7,469 bases of DNA, taken from NCBI GenBank assembly GCA_028868455.1, contig JAGWUK010000139.1, positions 1-7,469 of the forward strand, in the 5' to 3' direction. Position numbers and translations under genes: made by a program. Source of the DNA: Burkholderiales bacterium. GTDB taxonomy: Bacteria > Pseudomonadota > Gammaproteobacteria > Burkholderiales > Burkholderiaceae_D. The notes beneath the pieces were generated by a model that was given only the letters and a program-made list of their open reading frames with translations, was not told where the DNA came from and ran no database searches. This document shows, piece after piece, positions 1-6,471 of this stretch. How positions within the stretch are numbered: the first letter of the stretch is position 1; each line of letters begins with the position of its first letter.

Positions 1-99
1 AATCAGGCACAACGCCGAACTGATCCAATGCCATTGATGTAACTGGCGCAACCAGAAAGCACGTTTCTGTTGTGCGGACGAGATGTCTGGAGAGGTCAT
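1..99 (-). CDS. PepSY-associated transmembrane protein, N-terminal fragment
   Basis: Reading leftward from an ATG at 99, 33 codons are open to the window edge. The peptide has a short polar start, then KRAFWLRQLHQWHWISS and the beginning of a hydrophobic segment (ALCLI). The pattern W-L-R-x-L-H-Q-W-H-W-I-S-S just before a first membrane helix is characteristic of PepSY-associated TM helix proteins, inner-membrane proteins often found next to TonB-dependent receptors and iron-uptake genes. That identification rests on family knowledge and only 33 residues. No clear Shine-Dalgarno precedes the ATG, but upstream in-frame TTG codons lie against or within the proposed Fur site and promoter, so ATG is preferred. 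The gene is divergent from glmU. A Fur-box-like sequence about 45 bases upstream fits an iron-related role. Most of the protein lies outside the window. Confidence 0.72.
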   Translation of the reverse strand, partial: MTSPDISSAQQKRAFWLRQLHQWHWISSALCLI

Positions 100-143
100 G
101 GGCAGGATATTTTTGAGCAGGAGCGACAACGAAATCAAATGCA

Positions 144-162
144 AATAAGAATGATTCGCAAT
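144..162 (-). promoter_or_regulatory. Fur box-like operator upstream of the PepSY gene
   Basis: The 19 bases have two 9-base arms, AATAAGAAT and ATTCGCAAT, around a central G at 153. Six of nine positions are complementary, with a perfect GAAT-G-ATTC core. This matches the general form of proteobacterial Fur boxes (AT-rich, GATAAT/ATTATC-like hexamers). It overlaps a perfect TATAAT on the minus strand (161-166) and would cover the transcription start, the usual position for iron-dependent repression. The site lies 160 bases or more from the glmU start, so the divergent PepSY gene is the likelier target. Confidence 0.55.
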
Positions 163-195
163 TATACATGACGATTTTCCATGTGCATGTGTCAA
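161..195 (-). promoter_or_regulatory. Candidate promoter for the PepSY gene
   Basis: On the minus strand there is a perfect -10 hexamer TATAAT (161-166) and, further upstream, a perfect TTGACA (190-195). The 23-base spacing between them is too long for an ordinary sigma-70 promoter, so the TTGACA may be coincidental and the -10 may work with a poor -35. The predicted start near 154 gives a leader of about 55 bases before the ATG at 99. Confidence 0.4.
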
Positions 196-314
196 ATTGT
201 ATTCATGCTCAAGTCGATGCAGGCGTTGCCGCGGAGCGTAAAGGCGGAGTGGTATGGATTGTCGAATTAGTCACAAAATCGACGCATGTTAAAATTTTTC
301 AGATATTTCACTAC

Positions 315-318
315 GAGG
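315..318 (+). promoter_or_regulatory. Ribosome binding site deciding the glmU start
   Basis: GAGG ends 8 bases before the ATG at 327. The frame is open upstream to an ATG at 168, but those extra 53 residues resemble no part of GlmU, and the family begins at the MNVVILAAG strand. The start at 327 is therefore preferred. Confidence 0.7.
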
Positions 319-326
319 CCAACAAC

Positions 327-1685
327 ATGAACGTCGTAATTCTCGCTGCCGGTATGGGCAAACGCATGCAATCGTCCTTGCCAAAAGTGCTGCATCCACT
401 GGCCGGAAAACCGCTGCTGTCACATGTGATCGACACTGCCCGCAGTCTCGGTGCCGGCGCTATTTGCGTCATCTACGGACACGGCGGGGAGCAAGTGCCC
501 GAGACCGTAGGCGCAGACGATATCCGTTTTGCACGACAAGAACCGCAGCTCGGTACCGGTCACGCAGTGGCGCAGGCCATTCCTGTACTCGATGACAGCG
601 TACCGACCTTGATTCTGTACGGCGATGTACCTTTAACAGGTAGTCGCAGTCTGCAACGCCTCGTCGCCGCAGCTGGGCAGGATCAATTGGCCATCCTGAC
701 TGCCGACATGGCCGATCCGACCGGGCTTGGTCGCATCGTGCGTCAGGATGGCGAGATTGTGCGCATCGTTGAGCAAAAAGATGCCAGCGCAAGCGAACTT
801 GCCATTACCGAAATCAATACCGGCATCATGGTTGCCCCTACCGTCAGGCTCAAGCAATGGTTGAGTACCTTGTCGAATGACAATGCCCAGGGCGAATACT
901 ATTTGACGGACATCGTCGCACGCGCCGTTGCCGACGGTGTTGCCGTCGTTTCCGCTCAGCCGGATGCGATTTGGGAAACGCTGGGCGTTAACAGCAAGGT
1001 ACAACTGGCGGAACTGGAGCGCATACTGCAGGGCAATATTGCCCGCGAGTTGCTCGAGCAGGGCGTGACGCTGTCCGATCCGGCGCGACTGGATGTGCGC
1101 GGCAAGCTCACATGTGGACGCGATGTCAGTATCGATGTCGGCTGTGTCTTTGTCGGTGACGTGACGCTGGAGGATGGCGTCAGCATCGGCGCGCATTGCG
1201 TGATCAAAAACGCCCGTATCGGCAGCGGCAGCAATATCCAGCCGTTTTGCCACATCGAACACGCGCAAGTCGGTGCCCAGGCGCAAATCGGCCCATACGC
1301 ACGCCTGCGTCCTGGCACGGAATTGGCAGAAGACGTCCACATCGGCAATTTTGTGGAAATCAAAAACAGCCAGATCGCCGCGCACAGCAAAGCCAATCAT
1401 CTGGCCTATGTCGGCGACGCCAGTGTCGGAAGCCGCGTCAACATTGGGGCTGGGACGATCACCTGCAATTACGATGGCGCCAATAAATTCCGCACCGTGA
1501 TTGAAGACGACGCTTTTATCGGCAGCGATACGCAACTTGTGGCGCCCGTGCGCGTTGGCAAAGGCGCGACCTTGGGCGCCGGAACCACGTTGACCAAAGA
1601 CGCCCCGGAAGGAAAACTGACCGTCTCACGCGCCAGACAAATCACCATCGACAATTGGCAGCGCCCGGCCAAGATCAAAAAATAA
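327..1685 (+). CDS. glmU: Bifunctional GlmU: glucosamine-1-phosphate N-acetyltransferase / N-acetylglucosamine-1-phosphate uridyltransferase
   Basis: This cytoplasmic enzyme makes UDP-GlcNAc for peptidoglycan and lipopolysaccharide: it acetylates GlcN-1-P with acetyl-CoA, then transfers UMP from UTP. The product is 452 residues, close to the usual 453-457. Residues 1-225 are the pyrophosphorylase domain, with the nucleotide signature LAAGMGKRM (6-14), [13 protein letters not shown] (17-29), QLGTGHA (74-80), YGDVPL with Asp100 as metal ligand, NTG (164-166) and Asn222. Residues from about 255 form the left-handed beta-helix acetyltransferase. There Arg328, Lys346, His358 (catalytic base), Tyr361, Asn372 and Lys387 sit at the positions of E. 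coli R333, K351, H363, Y366, N377 and K392, with a constant offset of five. All key residues are present. A possible -10 (TAAAAT, 290-295) lies upstream without a good -35. The glmS gene, often adjacent in relatives, is not in this window; azlC follows instead. Confidence 0.98.
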   Translation: MNVVILAAGMGKRMQSSLPKVLHPLAGKPLLSHVIDTARSLGAGAICVIYGHGGEQVPETVGADDIRFARQEPQLGTGHAVAQAIPVLDDSVPTLILYGDVPLTGSRSLQRLVAAAGQDQLAILTADMADPTGLGRIVRQDGEIVRIVEQKDASASELAITEINTGIMVAPTVRLKQWLSTLSNDNAQGEYYLTDIVARAVADGVAVVSAQPDAIWETLGVNSKVQLAELERILQGNIARELLEQGVTLSDPARLDVRGKLTCGRDVSIDVGCVFVGDVTLEDGVSIGAHCVIKNARIGSGSNIQPFCHIEHAQVGAQAQIGPYARLRPGTELAEDVHIGNFVEIKNSQIAAHSKANHLAYVGDASVGSRVNIGAGTITCNYDGANKFRTVIEDDAFIGSDTQLVAPVRVGKGATLGAGTTLTKDAPEGKLTVSRARQITIDNWQRPAKIKK

Positions 1686-1746
1686 CCGGCCAGAAAACTG
1701 CGCAACTTAGCCTGACGGGCATTCTTCGCCGCATGTTTCTCGCCGC

Positions 1747-1791
1747 TTCCGGCCCGATTGCAAAATGCAAAATTGGGCCGGAACTTATTTT
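1747..1791 (+). terminator. Probable Rho-independent terminator after glmU
   Basis: A perfect 9-bp stem, TTCCGGCCC (1747-1755) with GGGCCGGAA (1775-1783), extends inward by one G-U and three A-U pairs, leaving an 11-base loop. It is followed by CTTATTTT (1784-1791), an imperfect U-tract. It lies 62 bases after the glmU stop and 157 bases before azlC, so it would separate the two units. A second hairpin, TTTTGGCG/CGCCGAAA with a 6-base loop (1788-1809), follows at once but has no U-tract. Confidence 0.6.
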
Positions 1792-1899
1792 GGCGGAGTT
1801 GCGCCGAAAACGATGGCAGTGATAACAAAGACGGCACACAGGCACATCGCGCCGTGTGTCAACGCAAAAAATTTCATCTGCCGACTAGCCACTTCTGAC

Positions 1900-1927
1900 T
1901 TCAAGCCCTTTTTCAGACAGGTATACT
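1900..1927 (+). promoter_or_regulatory. Weak candidate promoter for azlCD
   Basis: TATACT (1922-1927) matches the -10 consensus at five of six bases. At 16 bases upstream only a poor -35 (TTCAAG, 1900-1905) is present. A start near 1934 would leave a leader of about 14 bases containing the Shine-Dalgarno. The weak -35 suggests either an activator or a chance match. Confidence 0.27.
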
Positions 1928-1937
1928 TGCCATTCAC

Positions 1938-1943
1938 AGGAGA
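1938..1943 (+). promoter_or_regulatory. Ribosome binding site deciding the azlC start
   Basis: AGGAGA lies 4 bases before the ATG at 1948. The open frame runs back to 1765, but that extension overlaps the terminator hairpin and codes for no recognisable AzlC sequence, so 1948 is the start. Confidence 0.8.
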
Positions 1944-1947
1944 AGAC

Positions 1948-2691
1948 ATGTCTGCAGCAGAACCCCGTTCCCCCAATAAAAAATTGACCAGCCTTGTTGC
2001 CGGTGCACGCGATACTTTTCCCATGCTGGTCGGCGCTGCGCCTTTTGGCATGATTTTCGGCACGCTGGTCGCCGCCAGTCCCATGATGCCGTGGCATGGA
2101 CAATTGATGTCGCTCAGCGTGTATGCGGGCTCCAGCCAGTTCATCGCCACTGGCCTGATCGCCAGCCATACCGGCATGCTGGTCATCTGGCTGACCACGT
2201 TTATTGTCAACTTGCGTCATATGTTGTACGCAGCAACCTTGTTGCCTCATGTTGCCCATCTGCCAGCGCGCTGGCGGTGGCTGCTGGGTTTTTTGCTGAC
2301 CGACGAAACCTTTGCCGTCGTCGCAGGCTATCACCAGCAGCACAGACAGCCTGAAGAGCAAAGAACTGCGCACTGGTATTTTTTGGGTTCGGGGCTGGCG
2401 ATGTATGGCAACTGGCAAATCTGGACGTTGACTGGCTTGTTGTTCGGTACCCTGTTTCCGCAATTGCAAAGCATGGGCCTTGATTATGCGATGGTTGCGA
2501 CATTTATTGCGATCATCGTCCCGCAACTGAATCGCCTGCCGCAATTCAGTGCCGCAGTGGCAGCCGGTAGTTTTGCCTATTTGTTACAGGGCTTGCCGTA
2601 CAAGCTTGGCCTGCTGCTGGCAGTATTGACCGGTGTCGTCGTTGGCATGGCATTGTCGAAAACCGCAGTATCGACGAAGGACGCGCAATGA
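1948..2691 (+). CDS. azlC: AzlC family branched-chain amino acid permease, large subunit
   Basis: The product is a 247-residue inner-membrane protein with the usual length and motifs of the AzlC family: FPMLVGAAPFGMIFG (24-38), AGSSQF (60-65), NLRHMLYAA (88-96) and FLLTDETFAV (115-124). Hydrophobic segments run through the protein, with a polar loop near 129-142 (HQQHRQPEEQ). AzlC pairs with the small AzlD to export branched-chain amino acids and analogues such as azaleucine; this is known from Bacillus subtilis AzlCD and the related Corynebacterium BrnFE, and substrate specificity here is inferred. The stop codon overlaps the start of the next gene in ATGA, indicating translational coupling and a two-subunit complex. 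No linked Lrp-type regulator is visible. Confidence 0.92.
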   Translation: MSAAEPRSPNKKLTSLVAGARDTFPMLVGAAPFGMIFGTLVAASPMMPWHGQLMSLSVYAGSSQFIATGLIASHTGMLVIWLTTFIVNLRHMLYAATLLPHVAHLPARWRWLLGFLLTDETFAVVAGYHQQHRQPEEQRTAHWYFLGSGLAMYGNWQIWTLTGLLFGTLFPQLQSMGLDYAMVATFIAIIVPQLNRLPQFSAAVAAGSFAYLLQGLPYKLGLLLAVLTGVVVGMALSKTAVSTKDAQ

Positions 2692-3011
2692 ATTACACCT
2701 TATTGATTGTAGGCATGTCGGTAATCACAGTGCTGATCAAGGCGCTGTTTTTTGTGCTCGGAGATCGGCTGACTTTTCCGTCCTGGCTGAACCGGGCGCT
2801 CAGCTTTGTTCCGGTCACTGTGCTGACCGCAATCATCACGCCGATGATATTGGCGCCGCACGGGCAGGGACTGGAGTTGCATTGGAAAAATCCACAGCTT
2901 TTCGCATCGCTGATCGCTGTGATTGTCTGCCTCGTCAGCAAAAAACAGATGCTGACGATCGGTGCCGGATTGCTTGCCTTTTTTCTGTGGCAATACGCTT
3001 TTAGCGCTTAA
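2688..3011 (+). CDS. azlD: AzlD family branched-chain amino acid transport protein, small subunit
   Basis: The product has 107 residues with about four hydrophobic segments (roughly 3-24, 38-56, 70-84 and 87-104). The central stretch LGDRLTFPSWLNRALSFVP (24-42), followed by VTVLTAIITPMIL, is the typical AzlD core with its conserved helix-breaking proline. It starts inside the azlC stop codon (ATGA), so the two are co-translated. It is expected to form the exporter together with AzlC in the inner membrane. Nothing is missing, and the length is normal for the family. No good hairpin terminator is visible in the 145 bases between this gene and the porin. Confidence 0.9.
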   Translation: MNYTLLIVGMSVITVLIKALFFVLGDRLTFPSWLNRALSFVPVTVLTAIITPMILAPHGQGLELHWKNPQLFASLIAVIVCLVSKKQMLTIGAGLLAFFLWQYAFSA

Positions 3012-3156
3012 CCGTGCTGAATTACAACGTTGTTTCTCCTGTCTTGATCCCAATCGGGGCTTAGAAAGGCAACTGAAAGCTTGCGCTCTTTAGGATCATT
3101 GCTGACACCACGAGACATGTGTCGACGCAAATAATAATTTCCTTAGGAGAACAACG

Positions 3157-4206
3157 ATGAAGAAGCTTTTTGGTGCCACGGCACTGTTGTGCATGGCTGG
3201 CGTGGCGCATGCACAATCCAACGTCACCCTGTACGGTTTGTTGGATGCCAATCTGACCTATAACAATAACGCGAACGCGAGCAAGGACAGTCAATTTAAA
3301 TTGAATAGCGGTGGTAAAAACACGTCCCGTTTCGGCTTACGCGGTACCGAAGACATCGGTAATGGCATGAAAGTGTTTATGCAACTGGAAGGTGGCATAT
3401 TGCTGGACACGGGCGCGTCGGACGGTGATTTATTCGGGCGTCAGGCTAACGTCGGTCTGCAAGGCGATTTCGGGCGTGTCGTGGCTGGCCGTTCCTATAG
3501 CACGACCTATGATTTTGTCTTGCCATTCGACCCTATGGGTTATTCGCCGCAATATTCGTGGGCAACTTCTGCCGGCGCTACTGGTGGCCGCAAAGACGGC
3601 ATGTTGACCAGCACCTCGAATCTGATCAAGTACCGTTACGATGGCAAAGGATTTAAGCTGGGCGCCACTTATGGTTTCGGCGAAGTGGCAGGCGATACCT
3701 CTGCCAATGCCAAATATGTCGTGGCGGCCAGCGTCAACAATGGACCCTGGGCGGCGGCTGTGACCTATGAACAAAACAACAGCGCTCCAATTGCAGGCAG
3801 CAACTACGATCAGGCAAAAGTCTGGCACCTTGCCGGTAGTTATGAACTGGGTGCAGCGAAATTGTTTGCCGGTTATCGCAACTATACAAAATCACTCGCG
3901 ACCAATGCGGCGGATCTGAAAAGCGACATGCTCTGGACTGGTATCGACTATAAATTGTCGCCGCAATGGTTGTTGACCGGCGTCTACTATAAGCAAGACA
4001 TCAAGAACCTGGCGCCAGGCGCTGATGCTGATCCGGGGCTGCTAGCGTTCCGCGCCAAATATGCCGTATCCAAACGGACAGATATTTATCTTGCTGGCGG
4101 CTATGCAAAATCGAGCAACGGCAAGCTGACCGGTGTTTCGCGTGATGACGCGGGTTTTGGCACCAGCCAGACTTCGGCAACGGTCGGTATCCAGCATCGC
4201 TTTTAA
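3157..4206 (+). CDS. Outer-membrane porin, Gram-negative (OmpC-like, Burkholderiales type)
   Basis: The precursor has 349 residues. The signal peptide MKKLFGATALLCMAGVAHA is cleaved after Ala19 (AHA|QS), and the mature protein begins with the family's first strand, SNVTLYGLLDANLTY. SRFGLRGTEDIGNGMKVFMQLEGG-like sequence follows near residues 58-81, then GRQANVGLQGDFGRVVAGR, all hallmarks of the beta-proteobacterial general porin family. The last residues, GIQHRF, end in the aromatic Phe recognised by the BAM assembly machinery. It is expected to form a 16-strand trimeric channel for small hydrophilic solutes; its selectivity cannot be told from sequence. AGGAGA (3145-3150) is a strong ribosome binding site. 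CTGACA (3102-3107) is a fair -35 match, but no -10 lies at the right distance, so the promoter is unassigned. A strong terminator follows, so the gene is probably monocistronic. Confidence 0.96.
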   Translation: MKKLFGATALLCMAGVAHAQSNVTLYGLLDANLTYNNNANASKDSQFKLNSGGKNTSRFGLRGTEDIGNGMKVFMQLEGGILLDTGASDGDLFGRQANVGLQGDFGRVVAGRSYSTTYDFVLPFDPMGYSPQYSWATSAGATGGRKDGMLTSTSNLIKYRYDGKGFKLGATYGFGEVAGDTSANAKYVVAASVNNGPWAAAVTYEQNNSAPIAGSNYDQAKVWHLAGSYELGAAKLFAGYRNYTKSLATNAADLKSDMLWTGIDYKLSPQWLLTGVYYKQDIKNLAPGADADPGLLAFRAKYAVSKRTDIYLAGGYAKSSNGKLTGVSRDDAGFGTSQTSATVGIQHRF

Positions 4207-4227
4207 GGCTGGCTGAGCACGAAGAAA

Positions 4228-4264
4228 ACGGGCATACCTGCTAGCACGGTATGCCCGTCTTTTT
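4228..4264 (+). terminator. Strong Rho-independent terminator, probably bidirectional
   Basis: A perfect 11-bp stem, ACGGGCATACC (4228-4238) with GGTATGCCCGT (4248-4258), encloses a 9-base loop and is followed by CTTTTTAA. The left flank GAAGAAAA provides a U-rich tract when read on the minus strand. The hairpin lies between the convergent porin and dehydrogenase genes. Its plus-strand T-run reaches into the dehydrogenase stop codon at 4263-4265, so it should end transcripts from both sides. Confidence 0.93.
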
Positions 4265-5081
4265 AATGCGGACGAACTTCTTTCTTTAATGCGGCCATCG
4301 CCATTTTTTCGACCAGGCCAGGCGCAATGAGTTTTAGCCAGCGTCCCAGTTTTCCGCTGGCTGTCATCACAACCTCTCTCTTGCGCTGTTCCATTCCCCG
4401 CAAGATTAACGACGCGCATTCTTCGGTCGACATGGCCTTGTCTTCTTTGAGTCCGCTGCTGCCCGCCGCTTCACCTGCCGCGTTGTAGCCGTGGTAGCGG
4501 ATACGGGTCGCCACCACGCCCGGGTAAGCCGTCGTGACACTTATGCCGGCTTCGCGCACCTCAGAACGCAGGCTTTCAAAAAATCCGCCCATGGCGAATT
4601 TGGTCGCGCTATACGCAGTCCGGCCCGGCACACCGATCAGGCCAGCCAGTGATGAGACCGCCACGATGCTGCCTTGTGAAGTCTTCAGATATGGCAATGC
4701 CGCATGCGTACACCAGACACTGCCCCAGAAGTTGATACGCATCAGCTCCTCATACCATGCCAGATTATCGACATCTTCAAACAAGGCCTGCGCGGATTTG
4801 CCGGCATTATTGATTAAGACATCGATCGCACCAAAATGCTCAACCGTCGTGGCGATCAGTTGCCGGCACTCTGCTTCTATGCCGACGTCAGTTTTGACAG
4901 TCAGCACGGCGCTGCCTGACTGTCCGCATTCGGCCGCCACCGTATCCAGCGCTTCCTTGTTACGCGCAGCCAGTACCAGGGCGATCTTTGCGCCGTACCG
5001 ACGAGCGAGTTGGCGCGCCATCTCGGCTCCTATGCCATCCGAGCTGCCGGTAATAATGACGACCTTGGCCGGCGTACTCAT
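4263..5081 (-). CDS. Short-chain dehydrogenase/reductase (classical SDR)
   Basis: The product has 272 residues and one Rossmann domain. It shows the cofactor motif TGSSDGIG (11-18), Asp65 in KTDVG, NNAG (91-94) and the catalytic set Asn117, Ser144, Tyr157 and Lys161 (YSATK), with the standard Ser-Tyr spacing of 13. It is an NAD(P)-dependent oxidoreductase of hydroxyl or carbonyl groups; Arg40 (LAARN) might favour NADP, but this is a guess. The C-terminal part (about 245-272) is basic and hydrophobic (GRWLKLIAPGLVEKMAMAALKK), which may allow membrane contact. The chosen ATG at 5081 overlaps the aldolase stop in ATGA, so it is translationally coupled as the last gene of the operon; the frame is open further upstream but only inside the aldolase gene. 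The substrate is unknown; the operon suggests a product of the upstream enzymes. Confidence 0.9.
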   Translation of the reverse strand: MSTPAKVVIITGSSDGIGAEMARQLARRYGAKIALVLAARNKEALDTVAAECGQSGSAVLTVKTDVGIEAECRQLIATTVEHFGAIDVLINNAGKSAQALFEDVDNLAWYEELMRINFWGSVWCTHAALPYLKTSQGSIVAVSSLAGLIGVPGRTAYSATKFAMGGFFESLRSEVREAGISVTTAYPGVVATRIRYHGYNAAGEAAGSSGLKEDKAMSTEECASLILRGMEQRKREVVMTASGKLGRWLKLIAPGLVEKMAMAALKKEVRPH

Positions 5082-5833
5082 AGTTTGTAGCTCGCGTCGG
5101 TACGATCCAGTTTGCGTATCAGCGACGGCCAGACGAAGGCGCCACCCAGTCCACCGGTCTGCACCCGCATGGATTCGGCAACACCCTTGACGATCATGGG
5201 GTTGACATGCACGAGTTCGCCGCCTGCCTGTGCCGACAACTGGATCTGGCATGTCGCTTCAAATGTGTACATGGACAGGAAGGCGTCGGCAATGCTTTTG
5301 CCAACCGTCAGCAAGCCGTGGTTGCGCAACATCAGGAAATTCGCATGTCCCATATCTGCCTGCAGCCGCGGCTTTTCCTCGTCGCGAAACGCCACGCCCT
5401 CATAGTCGTGGTAGGCCAGTGACGCGAGTACAAAAGTCGATTGCTGCGAGAGCGGCAACACACCGCATTTTTGCGCGCTGACGGCAACACCGGCACGCGT
5501 ATGCGTATGCAATACGCACTGCACATCTTCGCGCGCTTCATGGACGGCGCTATGAATGACGAAACCAGCCGGATTAACCGGAAATGGCGAGTCAATCACT
5601 TTATTGCATTGCTGATCAACTTTGACCAGCGACGAAGCATTAATTTCATCAAACATGAGGCCGTAAGGATTGATCAGAAAATGATGCTCTGGGCCAGGGA
5701 TGCGCGCACTGATATGGGTAAACACCAGGTCGCTCCAGCCGTATAGGGCAACCAGGCGATAACAGGCTGCCAGATCGACGCGCAATTGCCATTCTTCCGG
5801 GCTGACCTGATCTTTGAGTGAAGGGATATGCAT
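5078..5833 (-). CDS. Class II aldolase/adducin-like protein
   Basis: The product has 251 residues and one aldolase II/adducin head domain (about 15-205). Metal-binding candidates are His109 and His111 (HTH) and His172 (RNHGLL). At the position of the catalytic Glu73 of E. coli fuculose-1-phosphate aldolase there is Gly90 (NPAGFVIH), by hand alignment to FucA as remembered. The block CGVLPLSQ (123-130) and AYHDYEG (140-146) resembles animal adducin heads more than sugar-phosphate aldolases. The real reaction is therefore uncertain: aldolase, decarboxylase or hydratase-like chemistry on a small oxo or hydroxy acid is possible. GGAG sits 7 bases before the ATG at 5833. It lies 24 bases after the HD gene and overlaps the dehydrogenase start, indicating one operon. 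Confidence 0.88.
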   Translation of the reverse strand: MHIPSLKDQVSPEEWQLRVDLAACYRLVALYGWSDLVFTHISARIPGPEHHFLINPYGLMFDEINASSLVKVDQQCNKVIDSPFPVNPAGFVIHSAVHEAREDVQCVLHTHTRAGVAVSAQKCGVLPLSQQSTFVLASLAYHDYEGVAFRDEEKPRLQADMGHANFLMLRNHGLLTVGKSIADAFLSMYTFEATCQIQLSAQAGGELVHVNPMIVKGVAESMRVQTGGLGGAFVWPSLIRKLDRTDASYKL

Positions 5834-5857
5834 ACGATGTCTCCGTTTGAAATGGAT

Positions 5858-6439
5858 TTATTGGGATTTGAGTGCAGCTTTGTAGATGGAATTTCTGGGT
5901 TGCGCGAACAGGCGTTGCAACATCGGTTCAAATTCCGCGATAGGAAACGTTTCCGCATGAGGATCGAACGAAGGATTGTCGTACAGCGCGCAAAACTCGG
6001 CGGTTCTTTCGAAATGCGGATGCGTGCGGAATTGCTCGCGCATATTCTGATCCATGCCCAGATGATGGAAAAAGTAATATCCCTGGAAAATGCCGTGATG
6101 TTGCACCATCCACAGATTTTCTTCGCTGACAAACGGTTTCAGGATGGCCGCCGCAATATCGGGGTGATTAAATGATCCCAGCGTGTCGCCGATATCGTGC
6201 AGCAATGCGCAACAGACGTATTCATCGTCGCGCCCATCGCGCAGCGCACGCGTAGCGGTTTGCAACGAATGCGTATAGCGGTCAACCGGGAAACCGCCAT
6301 AGTCCCCTTCCAGAATTTGCAAATGCTGTATCACCCTGTCGGGCAGTTTTTTCGCAAATTGCATGAACTCCGCACCGATAATCTGCCAATCTTCCTGGGT
6401 GCTGTCTTCCATACGTAAAAAATGGGCCCGCTTATGCAT
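5858..6439 (-). CDS. HD-domain protein, PhnZ/MIOX-like putative diiron oxygenase
   Basis: The product has 193 residues from the ATG at 6439. The HD domain shows YGG (47-49), His57 (YTHSLQ), His81-Asp82 (LLHDIGD), His92 (NHPD), His114-His115 (QHHG) and Asp154 (LYDNPSFDP). The His57-to-His81 spacing of 24, a further two histidines about 23 apart and a late Asp agree with the six-ligand set of the diiron HD oxygenases PhnZ and myo-inositol oxygenase, which cleave C-C or C-P bonds with O2. Tyr47 sits ten residues before the first His, as Tyr24 does in PhnZ as remembered. It is usually annotated simply as an HD phosphohydrolase; oxygenase function is inference. It is the first gene of the operon with the aldolase-like protein and dehydrogenase. 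The substrate is unknown; no phosphonate or inositol genes are nearby. Confidence 0.85.
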   Translation of the reverse strand: MHKRAHFLRMEDSTQEDWQIIGAEFMQFAKKLPDRVIQHLQILEGDYGGFPVDRYTHSLQTATRALRDGRDDEYVCCALLHDIGDTLGSFNHPDIAAAILKPFVSEENLWMVQHHGIFQGYYFFHHLGMDQNMREQFRTHPHFERTAEFCALYDNPSFDPHAETFPIAEFEPMLQRLFAQPRNSIYKAALKSQ

Positions 6440-6447
6440 TTGTCTCA

Positions 6448-6452
6448 CTCCT
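6448..6452 (-). promoter_or_regulatory. Ribosome binding site deciding the HD gene start
   Basis: AGGAG on the minus strand ends 8 bases before the ATG at 6439. An in-frame GTG at 6448 touches this AGGAG and so cannot use it, which makes the ATG the start. Confidence 0.8.
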
Positions 6453-6471
6453 GTCTGGTTTGTGATGGTTT

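Noticed and set aside
261..283. Inverted repeat GTCGA-N13-TCGAC upstream of glmU
   Set aside because: Arms of only five bases with a long loop, no U-tract and no match to a known operator; likely chance.
168..326. 53-residue N-terminal extension of GlmU in the same open frame
   Set aside because: The extension has no GlmU-like sequence, the ribosome binding site GAGG is placed for the ATG at 327, and the region carries the promoter and Fur-like site of the divergent gene.
633..1535. 300-codon open frame on the minus strand inside glmU
   Set aside because: It lies wholly antisense to an intact, motif-complete glmU. Its composition is that of a codon-position shadow, and it has no recognisable domain.
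3104..3126. Short palindromic bases around ACATGT upstream of the porin
   Set aside because: The match is imperfect and short, and it does not sit at a recognisable promoter, so I could not support an operator.
4534..5190. 218-codon plus-strand open frame opposite the dehydrogenase gene
   Set aside because: It is antisense to a clear SDR with all catalytic motifs, and the translation is low-complexity Ser/Ala/Arg sequence typical of a shadow frame.
5082..5252. Upstream extension of the dehydrogenase frame
   Set aside because: It overlaps the conserved C-terminal part of the aldolase-like gene in another frame, while the ATG at 5081 gives a normal SDR start and an ATGA overlap.
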